DNA of 64,000 bases from Microbacterium horticulturae (GCF_029094505.1 NZ_CP119108.1:1922001-1986000), one strand, 5' to 3'. Shown: positions 37,605-46,874, counted from the first letter of the stretch. The notes: generated from the sequence alone by a model not told the origin. Program-made: numbers and translations.

Positions 37605-37678
37605 TTGCGGGGGCAGGATTTGAACCTACGACCTCTGGGTTATGAGCCCAGCGAGCTACCGAGCTGCTCCACCCCGCG
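37605..37678 (-). tRNA. Initiator tRNA-fMet (anticodon CAT)
   Basis: 74-nt tRNA with anticodon CAT. Initiator features are visible: unpaired C1-A72, three G-C pairs in the lower anticodon stem (CTGGG/CCCAG) and the sequence start CGCGGGGTGGAGCAGCTCGG as in E. coli tRNA-fMet. CCA is not encoded. Confidence 0.95.
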
Positions 37679-37729
37679 GCACATCAATAGCCTAACATGC
37701 CGCGGGGCCGGAACACGAATCGTCACCGG

Positions 37730-40654
37730 TCACTGCTCGCCCGACAGCTGCAGGAGCGTGTTCAGCGCATCCGTCAGCCGGGTGTCGGCCTCGCCGTACT
37801 TGGTCCAGTCGCCGGCCTTCATCGCGGCCTCACGGTCGGCCAGGGCTTGCTTCGCCTCTTGCAGCGCGGTCTGGAACGCCACGGACGTGTCAGGGTTCAC
37901 ACCCGTGCCGCCCTCGCCCGAGCCGCCCTCCGTCCCGGTGGTCTCACCGGGCGTGGGCGTCGGCGACGGCGTCACATCGCTGTCACCGGTGGAGGCGCCG
38001 GAGTCGCCGCCGAACAGCGTGTCGAGCGCCTCGGCGAGGGTGTCTTCGAACGCCACCTTGTCGCCGAAGGCGACGAGGACCTTCTGCAGGGTCGGCAGCT
38101 TCGTGGCACCCGCGGACTGCACATACACCGGCTGCACATAGAGCAGACCGCCGCCCACCGGAAGGGTCAGCAGGTTGCCCTTCAGCACCTGCGAGTCACC
38201 TTGCTTGAGCAGGTTGAAGTACTGAGACACCTCGGGCTCGGAGTCGAAGCTGTTCTGCACCTGGCCGGGCCCGGGCACCGGCGTCGACGCGCTGATCTCC
38301 AGCATCCGCAGCTTGCCGTAGTCGGCCGACTTCTTGCCGCCCGTGCCGCCCGCATTCGAGTCCACCGCGAGGTAGCCCATCAGCACGTTGCGTGACTCGC
38401 TGCCCTGGTTCGAGGCGGGAATGAAGCTCGTGAACATCGAGTACTGCGGGTCGTCCTGCCCCGGCATCTTCATCGTCAGGTAGTACGGCGGCTGCAGCGA
38501 GTCGCCGTTCTGCGGGTCGTCCGGGGTGATCCACTTGTCATCGCCGCGGAAGAACGACTGCGCGTCGTCGACGTGGTACGTGCTCAGGATCGACCGCTGC
38601 ACCTTGAACAGATCGGTCGGATAGCGCACGTGGCTCATGAGCTCGCCGCTCATCTCGGAGAGCGGCTTGACCGTGGTCGGGTAGATGTTCTCCCACGTCT
38701 GCAGCACCGGGTCGTCCGCGTCCCACGCGTACAGGGTCACGTGGCCGTCATAGGCATCCACGGTCGCCTTGACCGAGTTACGGATGTAGTTGACGTCGTC
38801 CATCGCGATCGTCGGCGTCGGGTTCGACGAGTCGGCGATCGCCTGCGAGAAGCTCGTGGTGTGGGAGTACGGATAGCTGTCACTGGTCGTGTAGCCGTCG
38901 ACGATCCACACGATCCGTCCGTCCACGACGCTCGGGTACGGGTCGCTGTCGAGCGTCAGGTACGGCGCCGCCTTCTTCACACGTGAGGCCGGATCGCGGT
39001 CGTAGAGGATCTGCGATTTCTCGTTGATGCTGTCGGAGAACAGGATCTGCTCCGACTGGAACTTCAGCGCGTAGACGAGCCGGTTGAACCAGCTGCCGAT
39101 GTTCGGGCCGCCGTCGCCGTCGAACGTGGTCTTGACCTCGTCGCCGCTGGTGTCGCTGCCCGAGAGATAGTCCAGCTCGATGGGGTTGGATCCCTCGGGC
39201 GCGCCGACGATCGAGTACTCCGGAGAATACTCACCGAAGTACACACGCGGCTGGTAGTCGGTGTCGGACAGGAAGCCGGCCGACGGGATGCCGCGCTCCA
39301 GGAACACCGGCTTTCCGTCGCTCGTGCGAGCGTTGCCCTTGGCGACGACGATGCCATAGCCGTGCGTGTAGATCTGGGTGGTGTTCTGCCAGCTGATATT
39401 GGCGCCCAGAGCACTCAGGTTCAGCTCGCGCACCGACACGACGGCATCCTGGTTCGATCCGTCGATGTCGTACCGGTCGACATCCATCGGGTTCTGGAAC
39501 TGGTAATACGACCGGTACTGTTCGAGCTGCTGCACCGTCGGCGGGATGATCGCCGGGTCCATGATGCGGATCTGCGCCGTGGTCTCGGCGTCGGCGCGCA
39601 GCTGGCCCTTGGTGGCGTCGGTCTCGGCCGCGAAGTCCGTGGATTCCATGCCGTCGACCCCGTAGGCGGACTTGGTGGCGTCCATATTGTGCTGGATGAA
39701 CGGCTTCTCCAGGGTCAGCGCGTTCGCCCTGACCTGCACCGTGTTGACCACCCACGGGTAGGCCATGCCCAGGACGATCGCCGAGACGATCAGCAGCCCG
39801 GTGGCGATCAGCGGATAGCGCCAGTGTCCGATGATCGCCGTCATGAAGAAGAGGATCGCGACGATGGCCGCGATGATCGCGAGGATCAGCTGACCGGGGA
39901 TGGTGGCGTGCACCTCGGTGTAACCGGGCCCGGTGATCGTGCCGTTGTCGGAGACGAGGGTCTTGTACCGATCGAGCCACAGACTCGCGGCCTGCAGCAG
40001 CAGGTACACCCCCGCCAGCACCGCGAACTGAATGCGGGCCGCCCGCGAGATGCGCAGCTCACGGTTCGCGATCCGCACCGATCCGTAGAGGTACGCCACG
40101 ACCGCCGAGACGAGCAGGCAGATGAGGACCACCGCCGAGGTGAACCCGAGCAGCGCGCTGTAGAACGGCATCGCGAACATGTAGAAGCCGGTGTCGAGAC
40201 CGAACTGCGGATCGCTCACCGACGTGTGCACGCCGTGCAGCCACATCGCGACCGTCTCCCACTGAGTGGATGCCGCGAACCCGGCGAAGAAGCCGAAGAA
40301 GACAGGGATGCCCCACATGGCCAGCCGGCGGAGCGGCTCCACGACCTCCTGATAGCGGTCCAGCTGCGCGCTCAGGCGCGCGTAGACCGGACGCAGCCGA
40401 TAGGCGAGCTGAATGCACAGCCAGACCGGCACCGCCATGCCGAGGAACCCGATCGCGAACATCCCGACCCGTGCGAACCACTGCGTGGTCAGCACGTTCG
40501 TGTACCCCAGCTGGTTATACCAGAGCCAATCGGTGTAGAGATTCGCGAATACGAAGAACGCCACCACCAGAGCGGCGATGATCACGAGCGTGATCGCGAC
40601 GACGCGACGGGATCGGCGGGGCGTGGCTTCAGCGGGGGCGGGTGTCGAGGTCAC
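37730..40654 (-). CDS. UPF0182 large membrane protein
   Basis: 974 residues. Seven predicted TM segments in the first ~310 residues, then a long extracellular part with no known catalytic motif, a Pro/Thr/Gly-rich linker (about 890-925) and a helical C-terminal segment. UPF0182 is universal in many actinobacteria but uncharacterised. GTG start with GAGGG. It is followed on the chromosome by the PDZ-Lon gene in the same orientation, as with Rv3193c-Rv3194c in M. tuberculosis, so a functional link in envelope maintenance is plausible. Confidence 0.92.
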   Translation of the reverse strand: MTSTPAPAEATPRRSRRVVAITLVIIAALVVAFFVFANLYTDWLWYNQLGYTNVLTTQWFARVGMFAIGFLGMAVPVWLCIQLAYRLRPVYARLSAQLDRYQEVVEPLRRLAMWGIPVFFGFFAGFAASTQWETVAMWLHGVHTSVSDPQFGLDTGFYMFAMPFYSALLGFTSAVVLICLLVSAVVAYLYGSVRIANRELRISRAARIQFAVLAGVYLLLQAASLWLDRYKTLVSDNGTITGPGYTEVHATIPGQLILAIIAAIVAILFFMTAIIGHWRYPLIATGLLIVSAIVLGMAYPWVVNTVQVRANALTLEKPFIQHNMDATKSAYGVDGMESTDFAAETDATKGQLRADAETTAQIRIMDPAIIPPTVQQLEQYRSYYQFQNPMDVDRYDIDGSNQDAVVSVRELNLSALGANISWQNTTQIYTHGYGIVVAKGNARTSDGKPVFLERGIPSAGFLSDTDYQPRVYFGEYSPEYSIVGAPEGSNPIELDYLSGSDTSGDEVKTTFDGDGGPNIGSWFNRLVYALKFQSEQILFSDSINEKSQILYDRDPASRVKKAAPYLTLDSDPYPSVVDGRIVWIVDGYTTSDSYPYSHTTSFSQAIADSSNPTPTIAMDDVNYIRNSVKATVDAYDGHVTLYAWDADDPVLQTWENIYPTTVKPLSEMSGELMSHVRYPTDLFKVQRSILSTYHVDDAQSFFRGDDKWITPDDPQNGDSLQPPYYLTMKMPGQDDPQYSMFTSFIPASNQGSESRNVLMGYLAVDSNAGGTGGKKSADYGKLRMLEISASTPVPGPGQVQNSFDSEPEVSQYFNLLKQGDSQVLKGNLLTLPVGGGLLYVQPVYVQSAGATKLPTLQKVLVAFGDKVAFEDTLAEALDTLFGGDSGASTGDSDVTPSPTPTPGETTGTEGGSGEGGTGVNPDTSVAFQTALQEAKQALADREAAMKAGDWTKYGEADTRLTDALNTLLQLSGEQ

Positions 40655-40698
40655 TCCCTCATCCTAGGAGGGCCTCTGTGTGTATCAGGTGAAAAGCG

Positions 40699-41823
40699 TC
40701 AGGATCGCCCGCATGTGGGCAGCGCGTCGAGGTCTCCCCCGTCGCGAAGCGTCTGGAGAACCTTCAGCGAGTCGTCGAGGGTGCTCACCGAGAAGACCCG
40801 CAGGCCCGTCGGGACGTGCCCGATGACCTCGTCGCAGTTCGACTTCGGCGCGATGAAGTACCGAGCCCCGGCATCCTTCGCCCCATACAGCTTCTGCCGG
40901 ATACCGCCGATCGCCCCGACCTCGCCGGCCGCGTTGATAGTGCCGGTGCCGGCGACGTTCTTGCCGCCGTTGAGGTAGCCCGGCGTGAGCGTGTCGATGA
41001 TGCCCAGGGCGAACATCATTCCCGCCGAGGGACCGCCCACGTTGTTCAGCTGGATGGTCACATCGATCGGGAAGTCGTAGTCGGTGAGCAGACTGACACC
41101 GATGAGCCAGGTGGTCTTTCCGTCCGTGGTCGCCTTCTTGGGGGTGACCGACACGGTCTTCGCCGCGCCGTCACGCTCGATCTGCAGGGTGACCGGGTCT
41201 CCGGCGGCCTTCGCTATGACATCACGCAGAGTGGTGATGTCAGTGATCTCGGTGCCGTTCGCGGCGACGATGACGTCGTCCTTCTGCAGCACGCCCTGCG
41301 CCGCGGAGTCGTCGGTGAGGCTGTAGACGGTGAGCTTCGACGGCACGTCGTACCCCAGATGCAGAAGGGCTGCGGCCGTGGCTTCCTTCTGCGAGTCGGT
41401 CATCATCGCGGCCGACTCCTGATCACGCTGCTCGGTGGTCTCGCCCTCGGGGAAGACCGCGTCGATGGGCAGGACCGCCTTCGCGGGGTCGAACCAGGCA
41501 CCGGCCAGTTCCAACCACGAGGGGGTGCGCTCGCGGTTCCCGACCGCCTGCACGGTGAGCATGTCGAGCGTGCCGGAGGTCGGATACGTGGTCGCGCCGT
41601 CCACCGAGATGAGCGGCACCTGCTTGCCGTCGGCGTTCGGCGCCGTGCCGAGCGTGTCGAAGACCGGACCAGGCCGCTGGATGACGAATCCGGTGGGAAG
41701 GAAGGTGAGGATGAGCAGAACCACCAACGCGATCGTGAGGGCCCACACACCCACGACCGCCCCACGCCTGCGTTGCCGGCGCGGGGCCGGCACCACGGAG
41801 ACGTTCTCGTCGAACAGCGTCAC
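40699..41823 (-). CDS. PDZ-Lon (S16) membrane-anchored protease
   Basis: 374 residues. One TM segment (about 24-45), PDZ domain (about 160-230), and C-terminal Lon-type proteolytic domain with catalytic S266 in GGPSAGMM and K311 in EVGAIGGIRQKL. No ATPase domain; similar to Bacillus YlbL and mycobacterial Rv3194c. The GTG at 41823 with AAAGGGG upstream is preferred over an ATG 14 codons earlier without a ribosome site. Divergent from the DUF2342 gene; 44 bases upstream of UPF0182 in transcription order. Confidence 0.92.
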   Translation of the reverse strand: MTLFDENVSVVPAPRRQRRRGAVVGVWALTIALVVLLILTFLPTGFVIQRPGPVFDTLGTAPNADGKQVPLISVDGATTYPTSGTLDMLTVQAVGNRERTPSWLELAGAWFDPAKAVLPIDAVFPEGETTEQRDQESAAMMTDSQKEATAAALLHLGYDVPSKLTVYSLTDDSAAQGVLQKDDVIVAANGTEITDITTLRDVIAKAAGDPVTLQIERDGAAKTVSVTPKKATTDGKTTWLIGVSLLTDYDFPIDVTIQLNNVGGPSAGMMFALGIIDTLTPGYLNGGKNVAGTGTINAAGEVGAIGGIRQKLYGAKDAGARYFIAPKSNCDEVIGHVPTGLRVFSVSTLDDSLKVLQTLRDGGDLDALPTCGRS

Positions 41824-41946
41824 CGGCGCCCCTTTTGTTCTCGTTCGCGACCGGCGTACTGACATCGCGTGCAGGGCCGGGGATCGACGTGATCCGTGCG
41901 ACTAGCGTAGAACCACACCCCCAGACCCTGCTGAAAGGCGGCTGAA

Positions 41947-43362
41947 GTGGCAGACGACGACCGCGAGCCGGAAGACGACTTCCAAGAGATGCTGCGCAGG
42001 CTGCTCGGCGGAGCAGACGGGCCGACGCCCGAGCAGCTCGAGCAGTTGCGCGCCCTGGGCGTCGACCCCGCGATGATGGACAGCATCATGCGTCAGCTGC
42101 AGGCGGCGTTCAACAGCGCGCCCGCCGGCGGCATCTCCTGGGACGTCGCCCAGCGCCAGGCCCTGCACATCGCGAACCAGAGCGATCTGGGCGTCACCAG
42201 CGGACAGCGGGGAGAGTTCGACCAGGCGTTCTCGCTGGCCATGCTGTGGCTCGGCGAGGCGACGACGATCTCCGATCTCGGCGAACCGCCTCGGGCGCTG
42301 ACCCGCGGCGGCTGGGTCGAGGCCACCATGCCCGTCTGGCAGGAGCTGGCCGAGCCCGTCGCTACGAGCATCGCCGACGCCCTGACCGAGGCCATGAGCG
42401 CGCAGGCGCCGGAAGACATGCAGCAGGCCATCGCCGGTGCCGGGCGCGTCATGCGCACGATCGGCGGGAGCCTGTTCGCCACACAGCTCGGTCAGGTCAT
42501 CGGCCGTCTCTCGCTCGAGGTCGTCTCCGGCGGCGACGTCGGCATCCCCGTCATGCCCGCCGGCCAGGCCGCAATCCTCCCACAGAACTTCGCCGACTTC
42601 GGCCGAGACCTCGAGGTACCTGAAGACCAGCTGGCCCTCTACCTGGCCACGCGCGAGCTCGCGCACGCGCGCCTGTTCCGGCACGCGAAGTGGCTGCGCT
42701 TGCATATGATCAGCCAGGTCACCGAGTTCGCCCGCGGCGTGCACGTCGACATGGACGCGCTTGAAGAGCTGGCCACGCGCTTCGACCCGGAGCATCCCGA
42801 CGAGCTGCGCGACGCCCTCTCCAGCGGTGCGCTGCTTCCGCAGCGCTCCGAGGCGCAGACGGCCGCGCTGACCCGACTGGAGAACCTGTTGGCGCTCGTG
42901 GAGGGCTGGGTCGAGGTCGTCACCGCCGATGCGACGGCGCGGCTGCCATTGGCCGTGCGGATCGCCGAGGCCGTCCGTCGGCGTCGGGCCGTGGGCGGCC
43001 CTGCCGAGAAGGCGCTCGGTTCTCTCGTCGGCCTTGAGCTGCGGCCGCGCCGGATGCGCGAGGCGGCGGCGATGTGGCGTGCGGTGACGGATGCCGTCGG
43101 CCCCGGCGGGCGCGACGCCCTGTGGGATTACCCCGATCTCATGCCGACAGCCGACGACATCGACGATCCCCGGGCCCTCATCGACCGCCTGCAGGCGCGT
43201 GCGCGCGGCGACCAGCCCGTGCAGGACGAGATGGATGAGGCGTTGGAGGCTCTCCTGCGCGGCGAGGACCCGTCGGCCGACGAGTCACCGTCGGGCGAAC
43301 CGCCGACCGACGACTCCCCCGACGAAGACGACCGCCCCCCGCACGGACCGCAACCGGTCTGA
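41947..43362 (+). CDS. DUF2342 zincin-like protein (putative metalloprotease)
   Basis: 471 residues, actinobacterial family annotated as zinc-dependent metalloprotease. Instead of HExxH the helix reads R236-E237-L-A-H240 followed by H246 (RELAHARLFRHAKW), so one of the usual ligands is replaced by Arg; this is the family pattern as I recall it, leaving activity uncertain. N-terminus EDDFQEMLRRLLGG; C-terminal ~50 residues acidic and Pro-rich. GTG start, AAAGGCGG upstream. Heads the plus-strand pair with the E1-like gene. Confidence 0.88.
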   Translation: MADDDREPEDDFQEMLRRLLGGADGPTPEQLEQLRALGVDPAMMDSIMRQLQAAFNSAPAGGISWDVAQRQALHIANQSDLGVTSGQRGEFDQAFSLAMLWLGEATTISDLGEPPRALTRGGWVEATMPVWQELAEPVATSIADALTEAMSAQAPEDMQQAIAGAGRVMRTIGGSLFATQLGQVIGRLSLEVVSGGDVGIPVMPAGQAAILPQNFADFGRDLEVPEDQLALYLATRELAHARLFRHAKWLRLHMISQVTEFARGVHVDMDALEELATRFDPEHPDELRDALSSGALLPQRSEAQTAALTRLENLLALVEGWVEVVTADATARLPLAVRIAEAVRRRRAVGGPAEKALGSLVGLELRPRRMREAAAMWRAVTDAVGPGGRDALWDYPDLMPTADDIDDPRALIDRLQARARGDQPVQDEMDEALEALLRGEDPSADESPSGEPPTDDSPDEDDRPPHGPQPV

Positions 43363-43376
43363 GGCTCATCGGTTCC

Positions 43377-43421
43377 TCCACAGGCGGGCGTTCTCGCCAC
43401 CGCGCGGACACCGCCTGTGGA
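43377..43421. repeat. 11-bp inverted repeat in an intergenic region
   Basis: TCCACAGGCGG (43377-43387) and its exact reverse complement (43411-43421), spaced by 23 bases, between the DUF2342 stop and the E1-like start. Preceded by an 18-base stretch shared exactly with the gap before the DUF4192 gene (27026-27043). Could be a protein-binding operator or a structured leader. Confidence 0.6.
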
Positions 43422-43461
43422 TAGTGACCCGCCGCGGTCGTGGCGGGCGCACAATCGGGGG

Positions 43462-44304
43462 ATGCTGCATCTCGACCCCGCTCATCCTCCGCTCTGGCGG
43501 ACGCCCGACAGCCTGCAGTTCGGCCCCGACAAGGTGGCGGTCCTCGATCATCCCGACCGCTGGCAGGAGAGGATGATCCAAGAACTCGAGCGCGGCCTGC
43601 CCGACTCGGCACTCGACCCCGTGGCGACGGCGCTCGGCGGCACCGTCGACCGCGCGCGGTCGCTCGTCGCGGCCCTCTCGCCGGCCTTGGAGCAGCCGGC
43701 ACCGGCCCCGGCGCCACCCGTCGCCGTGCGCGCACTCGGTCCGACGGTGGTCCCGGCCGCCCACGAGATCGCGCGCGGTCTCCGCGAGGCCGGGGTGGAG
43801 CTGGTGCATGAACCGGCGGTGGATGCCGTCGCCGTCCTCGTCGCCGCCCACGTGATCGATCCGGCCGCGGTGCGTCCGCTGATGCAGGCCGACGCGCCGC
43901 ATCTGCCCATCGTGCTGCACGGTCGTCGGGTCACCGTCGGCCCACTCGTGCATCCCGGACGCACGGCGTGCCTGCTGTGCATTGAGGCCGACCGACGCGA
44001 CGCCGATCCGGCCTGGCCGGCATTGGCGGGGCAGCTGCTCGCGCTCCCGGCCCCGGACCTGGTGCCGGGACTGGCCGTGGAAGCGGGACTGGTCGCGGCC
44101 CGTCTGCTCAGCGTCGCTGGGCGGGGGGACGCGACGTGGTCGCTGACCGTCGACGCGCGGTCGATGCGCCGGCGCTGGTGGACCCATCGACCGCACGCAG
44201 AGTGCGGTTGCCGATCTCCTGCAGGAATCTCGACGGCGTCCGGTTCATGCGCCCCTGATTTCCGCGCGACCACGACAACGACAGTGTCCGGGCCGCCCGT
44301 GTGA
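43462..44304 (+). CDS. E1/cyclodehydratase-like zinc protein (TOMM precursor-binding-like)
   Basis: 280 residues; resembles ThiF/E1-like proteins labelled TOMM leader-peptide-binding or cyclodehydratase in actinobacteria. A winged N-terminal part is followed by a Rossmann-like segment and tetracysteine-type ligands C170-x-x-C173 (TACLLC) and C248-G-C250, a structural zinc site. No ATP-binding Arg-finger or GxGxxG loop is seen, so it is likely a non-catalytic E1 relative. No precursor peptide or YcaO gene is present. The last 31 codons lie beyond the conserved Cys pair and overlap uvrD2 by 197 bases. Confidence 0.7.
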   Translation: MLHLDPAHPPLWRTPDSLQFGPDKVAVLDHPDRWQERMIQELERGLPDSALDPVATALGGTVDRARSLVAALSPALEQPAPAPAPPVAVRALGPTVVPAAHEIARGLREAGVELVHEPAVDAVAVLVAAHVIDPAAVRPLMQADAPHLPIVLHGRRVTVGPLVHPGRTACLLCIEADRRDADPAWPALAGQLLALPAPDLVPGLAVEAGLVAARLLSVAGRGDATWSLTVDARSMRRRWWTHRPHAECGCRSPAGISTASGSCAPDFRATTTTTVSGPPV

Positions 44305-45871
44305 TGCCCACGTAGGCGAGCCGTCGTTCCTCGTCGACCTGCTCGAAGGTCGTGGCATACGAGATCGGCAGCAGGCCCTCGCTCATGCCGACCAGGTGCA
44401 CGTGGTCCCATTCGAGGCCCTTCGCGGCGTGCAAGGTCGCCAGCGTCACCGTTCGCAGAGTGGGCTCGTGCTGATCCTTCGCCCGCGCCATCAGATCGTC
44501 CGTGAACACCCGCAGGCTCATCTCATCCGGAGCCTCTTCGGCCAGCCGAAGAAGGGCCCGCCGGGCTTCCCACGCGTCGCGCAGCGCGCCGCCCGCCGGC
44601 GGTGGATCATCGGTGAGCCCGAGTGAGCGCAGCACGTCGCGGACGGTGTCCACGAATCCGCCGTTCAGCGGCGCGACGGAGGCCCCGCGCAGGGCCAGCA
44701 CAGCCTGCCGCACCTCGGGCATGTCGAAGAAGCGGCGCCCGCCGAGAACGGTCGTGGGTACCTGCACGTCAGCCAGCGCGCGCAGCAGCTCGGCGGACTG
44801 CGCATGGGAACGATAGAGAACGGCGATGGCCTGCGGATCGATCCCGTCGGCGATCTGCGCGGCAACCGCCACCGCGACGCCGTGCGCCTCCGCGACATCG
44901 TCGTCGTATGCGCTCAGCCGTGGCACGTCGTCGGTCGCGGCATCCCGAACCGGATGCAGGCGCAGCGCACCCGGCCGGTCACGCATGAGCTCGTTGGCGA
45001 CGTCGAGAATGGGCGCCTCGCTGCGGTAGCTGGTCTCGAGCCGCACGACACGGGCGTCCGGGTACCGGGTGCCGAACTCGAGCAGGTGCGACGCGTCGGC
45101 GCCGGCGAACGAGTAGATGGTCTGGCTGGCGTCGCCGACCACGCAGATGTCGCGACGCTCGCCCAGCCACAGCTGGAGGAGATGCTGCTGCAGCGGTGAG
45201 ACGTCCTGGTATTCATCGACCGTGAAGTGGCGGTACTGCTCGCGCACCGCCGCCGCAACGCGGGGCTCTGCCTCCAGCATCCCGGCGCAGGCGAGCAGCA
45301 CATCTTCGAAGTCGAGCTGGCGGCGCTCATCTTTCAGCTTCTCGTACGCACGCTGCAGGTCGACCACGCGCTGCAGGCTCAGACGCCCCACCCCGCCGGG
45401 TCGGGCCACGGCGTAGGCGTCGATCGAGCGCATCGTGATCTTGCGCCATTCGATCTGGGTCGCCACGTCGCGCAGCGTCGCGGTGTCGAGGCTCATGCCT
45501 ATCCCGTCGGCCGCGTGGGCGAGCAGACGCACCTTGTTGTCGACGATCGCGGGGGCGCTGTCGCCGGCGACCGTCGGCCAGAAGAAGTTCAGCTGAGAGA
45601 GCGCCGCCGCGTGGAAGGTGCGGGCGGCGACGCCGCCGATGCCGAGCGCGCGCAGGCGACCGCGCATCTCGCCGGCGGCCTTCGTCGTGAAGGTCACGGC
45701 CATGACCCGATTCGGCGTGTACGCGCCCGTGTCGACGCCATGGGCGATCCGATGGATGATCACCCGGGTCTTGCCGGTGCCCGCTCCCGCGAGCACACAG
45801 ACCGGGCCGCGCAGCGCCGAGGCCGCTTCGCGCTGTCGGTCGTCGAGTCCTTCCAGTGCGCGCTCGTTCAC
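44108..45871 (-). CDS. uvrD2: UvrD2-type superfamily I DNA helicase (short form)
   Basis: 587 residues, 3'-5' SF1A helicase. Walker A GAGTGKT (29-35), motif Ia AVTFTTKAAGEMR, motif II TVDEYQDVSPLQ, motif III GDASQTIYSF, motif IV/V TLHAAKGLEWDHV and motif VI LAYVGITRAARTL. Mycobacterial UvrD2 is longer, with an HRDC domain and tetracysteine region; both are missing here. The last ~35 codons beyond RFLQEIG are low-complexity and antisense to the E1-like gene. GTG start overlaps the nudC stop (GTGA, 45868-45871). Confidence 0.93.
   Translation of the reverse strand: MNERALEGLDDRQREAASALRGPVCVLAGAGTGKTRVIIHRIAHGVDTGAYTPNRVMAVTFTTKAAGEMRGRLRALGIGGVAARTFHAAALSQLNFFWPTVAGDSAPAIVDNKVRLLAHAADGIGMSLDTATLRDVATQIEWRKITMRSIDAYAVARPGGVGRLSLQRVVDLQRAYEKLKDERRQLDFEDVLLACAGMLEAEPRVAAAVREQYRHFTVDEYQDVSPLQQHLLQLWLGERRDICVVGDASQTIYSFAGADASHLLEFGTRYPDARVVRLETSYRSEAPILDVANELMRDRPGALRLHPVRDAATDDVPRLSAYDDDVAEAHGVAVAVAAQIADGIDPQAIAVLYRSHAQSAELLRALADVQVPTTVLGGRRFFDMPEVRQAVLALRGASVAPLNGGFVDTVRDVLRSLGLTDDPPPAGGALRDAWEARRALLRLAEEAPDEMSLRVFTDDLMARAKDQHEPTLRTVTLATLHAAKGLEWDHVHLVGMSEGLLPISYATTFEQVDEERRLAYVGITRAARTLSLSWSRGNQGRMNRTPSRFLQEIGNRTLRAVDGSTSAGASTARRRSATTSRPPAQRR
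44191..44207. terminator. Small hairpin in the convergent overlap
   Basis: CCGCAC/GTGCGG arms around a 5-base loop lie inside the overlapping 3' ends of the E1-like gene and uvrD2. There is no U-tract, so terminator function is tentative. Confidence 0.35.
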
Positions 45872-46812
45872 GCGGTCTCCGCGTACCAGTCGGCGATGAG
45901 CCGGTGCGCGATCGACGCGCGCCGGGGCAGCAGCAGCTCGTCGTCGCGGCTCGTCGCGTCGCTGCGGGTCGCGCCGTCTCCACGTACGAGTGCCTCGCCG
46001 ATCTCGGCGCGGGTGAACCACCGCAACGCCGCGATCTCGTCACCGTCGGCCCGCGCCTCGGCGTCGTCAACCGCGCGGGCACGGAACCCCAGCATGAGCG
46101 ACCTCGGGTACGGCCAGGGCTGGGAGCGGCGATACTGCACGTCGCGCACGTGGATGCCGGCCTCTTCGAAGAGTTCGCGTTCGACGGCGGCCTCGGCTGA
46201 CTCCCCCGCCTCCACGAAGCCGGCGAAGCACGAATACCGATTCGGCCCCCACAGGGCGTTCGAGCCGAGCAGCAGCCGCTGCGGTGCGGCGTCGCTGGTG
46301 ACGGCCACTATCACGGCGGGATCGGTGCGCGGAAAGTGCTCCACCCCGCATTCCGGGCAGCGCCGCGACCACCCCGCGTTCTCGAGCGTGCAGGCGTGGC
46401 CGCAGCGCGGGCAGAACGCGCTGTCACGCAGCCAGCGGCCGAGGCTGACGGCCGTCGACAGCAGATCTCCGTCGACGGCATCGAGGTCGCCACCGACGGT
46501 GCGCAGCGACATCCAGTCCCCCGGCGGCAGGTCCCGGCCGCCGGTACGAGCCAGAAGCACGGGGGCGCCATCGGCGGCGCGGCCGAGAAACGCCCACTCT
46601 GCGTCGGGCGGCGCTTCGCCGGCCCGCGCCCACCGCAGACGTGCGCCGGCCTCGTCGACGACTTCGACGGCGTCGCCGCGCACGACGAGCACGCGGGTCG
46701 CAGCATCCCCTCGCAGCTCGTCCAACAACTCCGGACGAGCCCGTTCCGCGGCGCTGCGGTCGAATCGAACGGCCTTTTCCGCCGGCGTGGCGGCGCGGTG
46801 CTGTGCGTTCAT
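45868..46812 (-). CDS. nudC: NADH pyrophosphatase NudC / NAD-decapping enzyme
   Basis: 314 residues. Zinc ribbon CPRC...CPEC (about 150-180), Nudix box GFVEAGES-x-REL-EEAG (about 210-232) and the NudC-specific SQPWPYPRSLM. Hydrolyses NAD(H) and can remove NAD caps from RNA. ATG at 46812 has GGAGG upstream. The stop overlaps the uvrD2 GTG, so the two are coupled, as with Rv3199c-Rv3198c in M. tuberculosis. Confidence 0.95.
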   Translation of the reverse strand: MNAQHRAATPAEKAVRFDRSAAERARPELLDELRGDAATRVLVVRGDAVEVVDEAGARLRWARAGEAPPDAEWAFLGRAADGAPVLLARTGGRDLPPGDWMSLRTVGGDLDAVDGDLLSTAVSLGRWLRDSAFCPRCGHACTLENAGWSRRCPECGVEHFPRTDPAVIVAVTSDAAPQRLLLGSNALWGPNRYSCFAGFVEAGESAEAAVERELFEEAGIHVRDVQYRRSQPWPYPRSLMLGFRARAVDDAEARADGDEIAALRWFTRAEIGEALVRGDGATRSDATSRDDELLLPRRASIAHRLIADWYAETA

Positions 46813-46874
46813 CGATACCTCCGTGCCGGGCGTGGCGACGCGCCCGGTCGCCCTGCGCGACCTACCCTGGGGGC

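Noticed and set aside
43462..44304. A TOMM/RiPP biosynthetic cluster
   Set aside because: No YcaO gene or Cys/Ser/Thr-rich precursor ORF near the E1-like protein; context is DNA repair.
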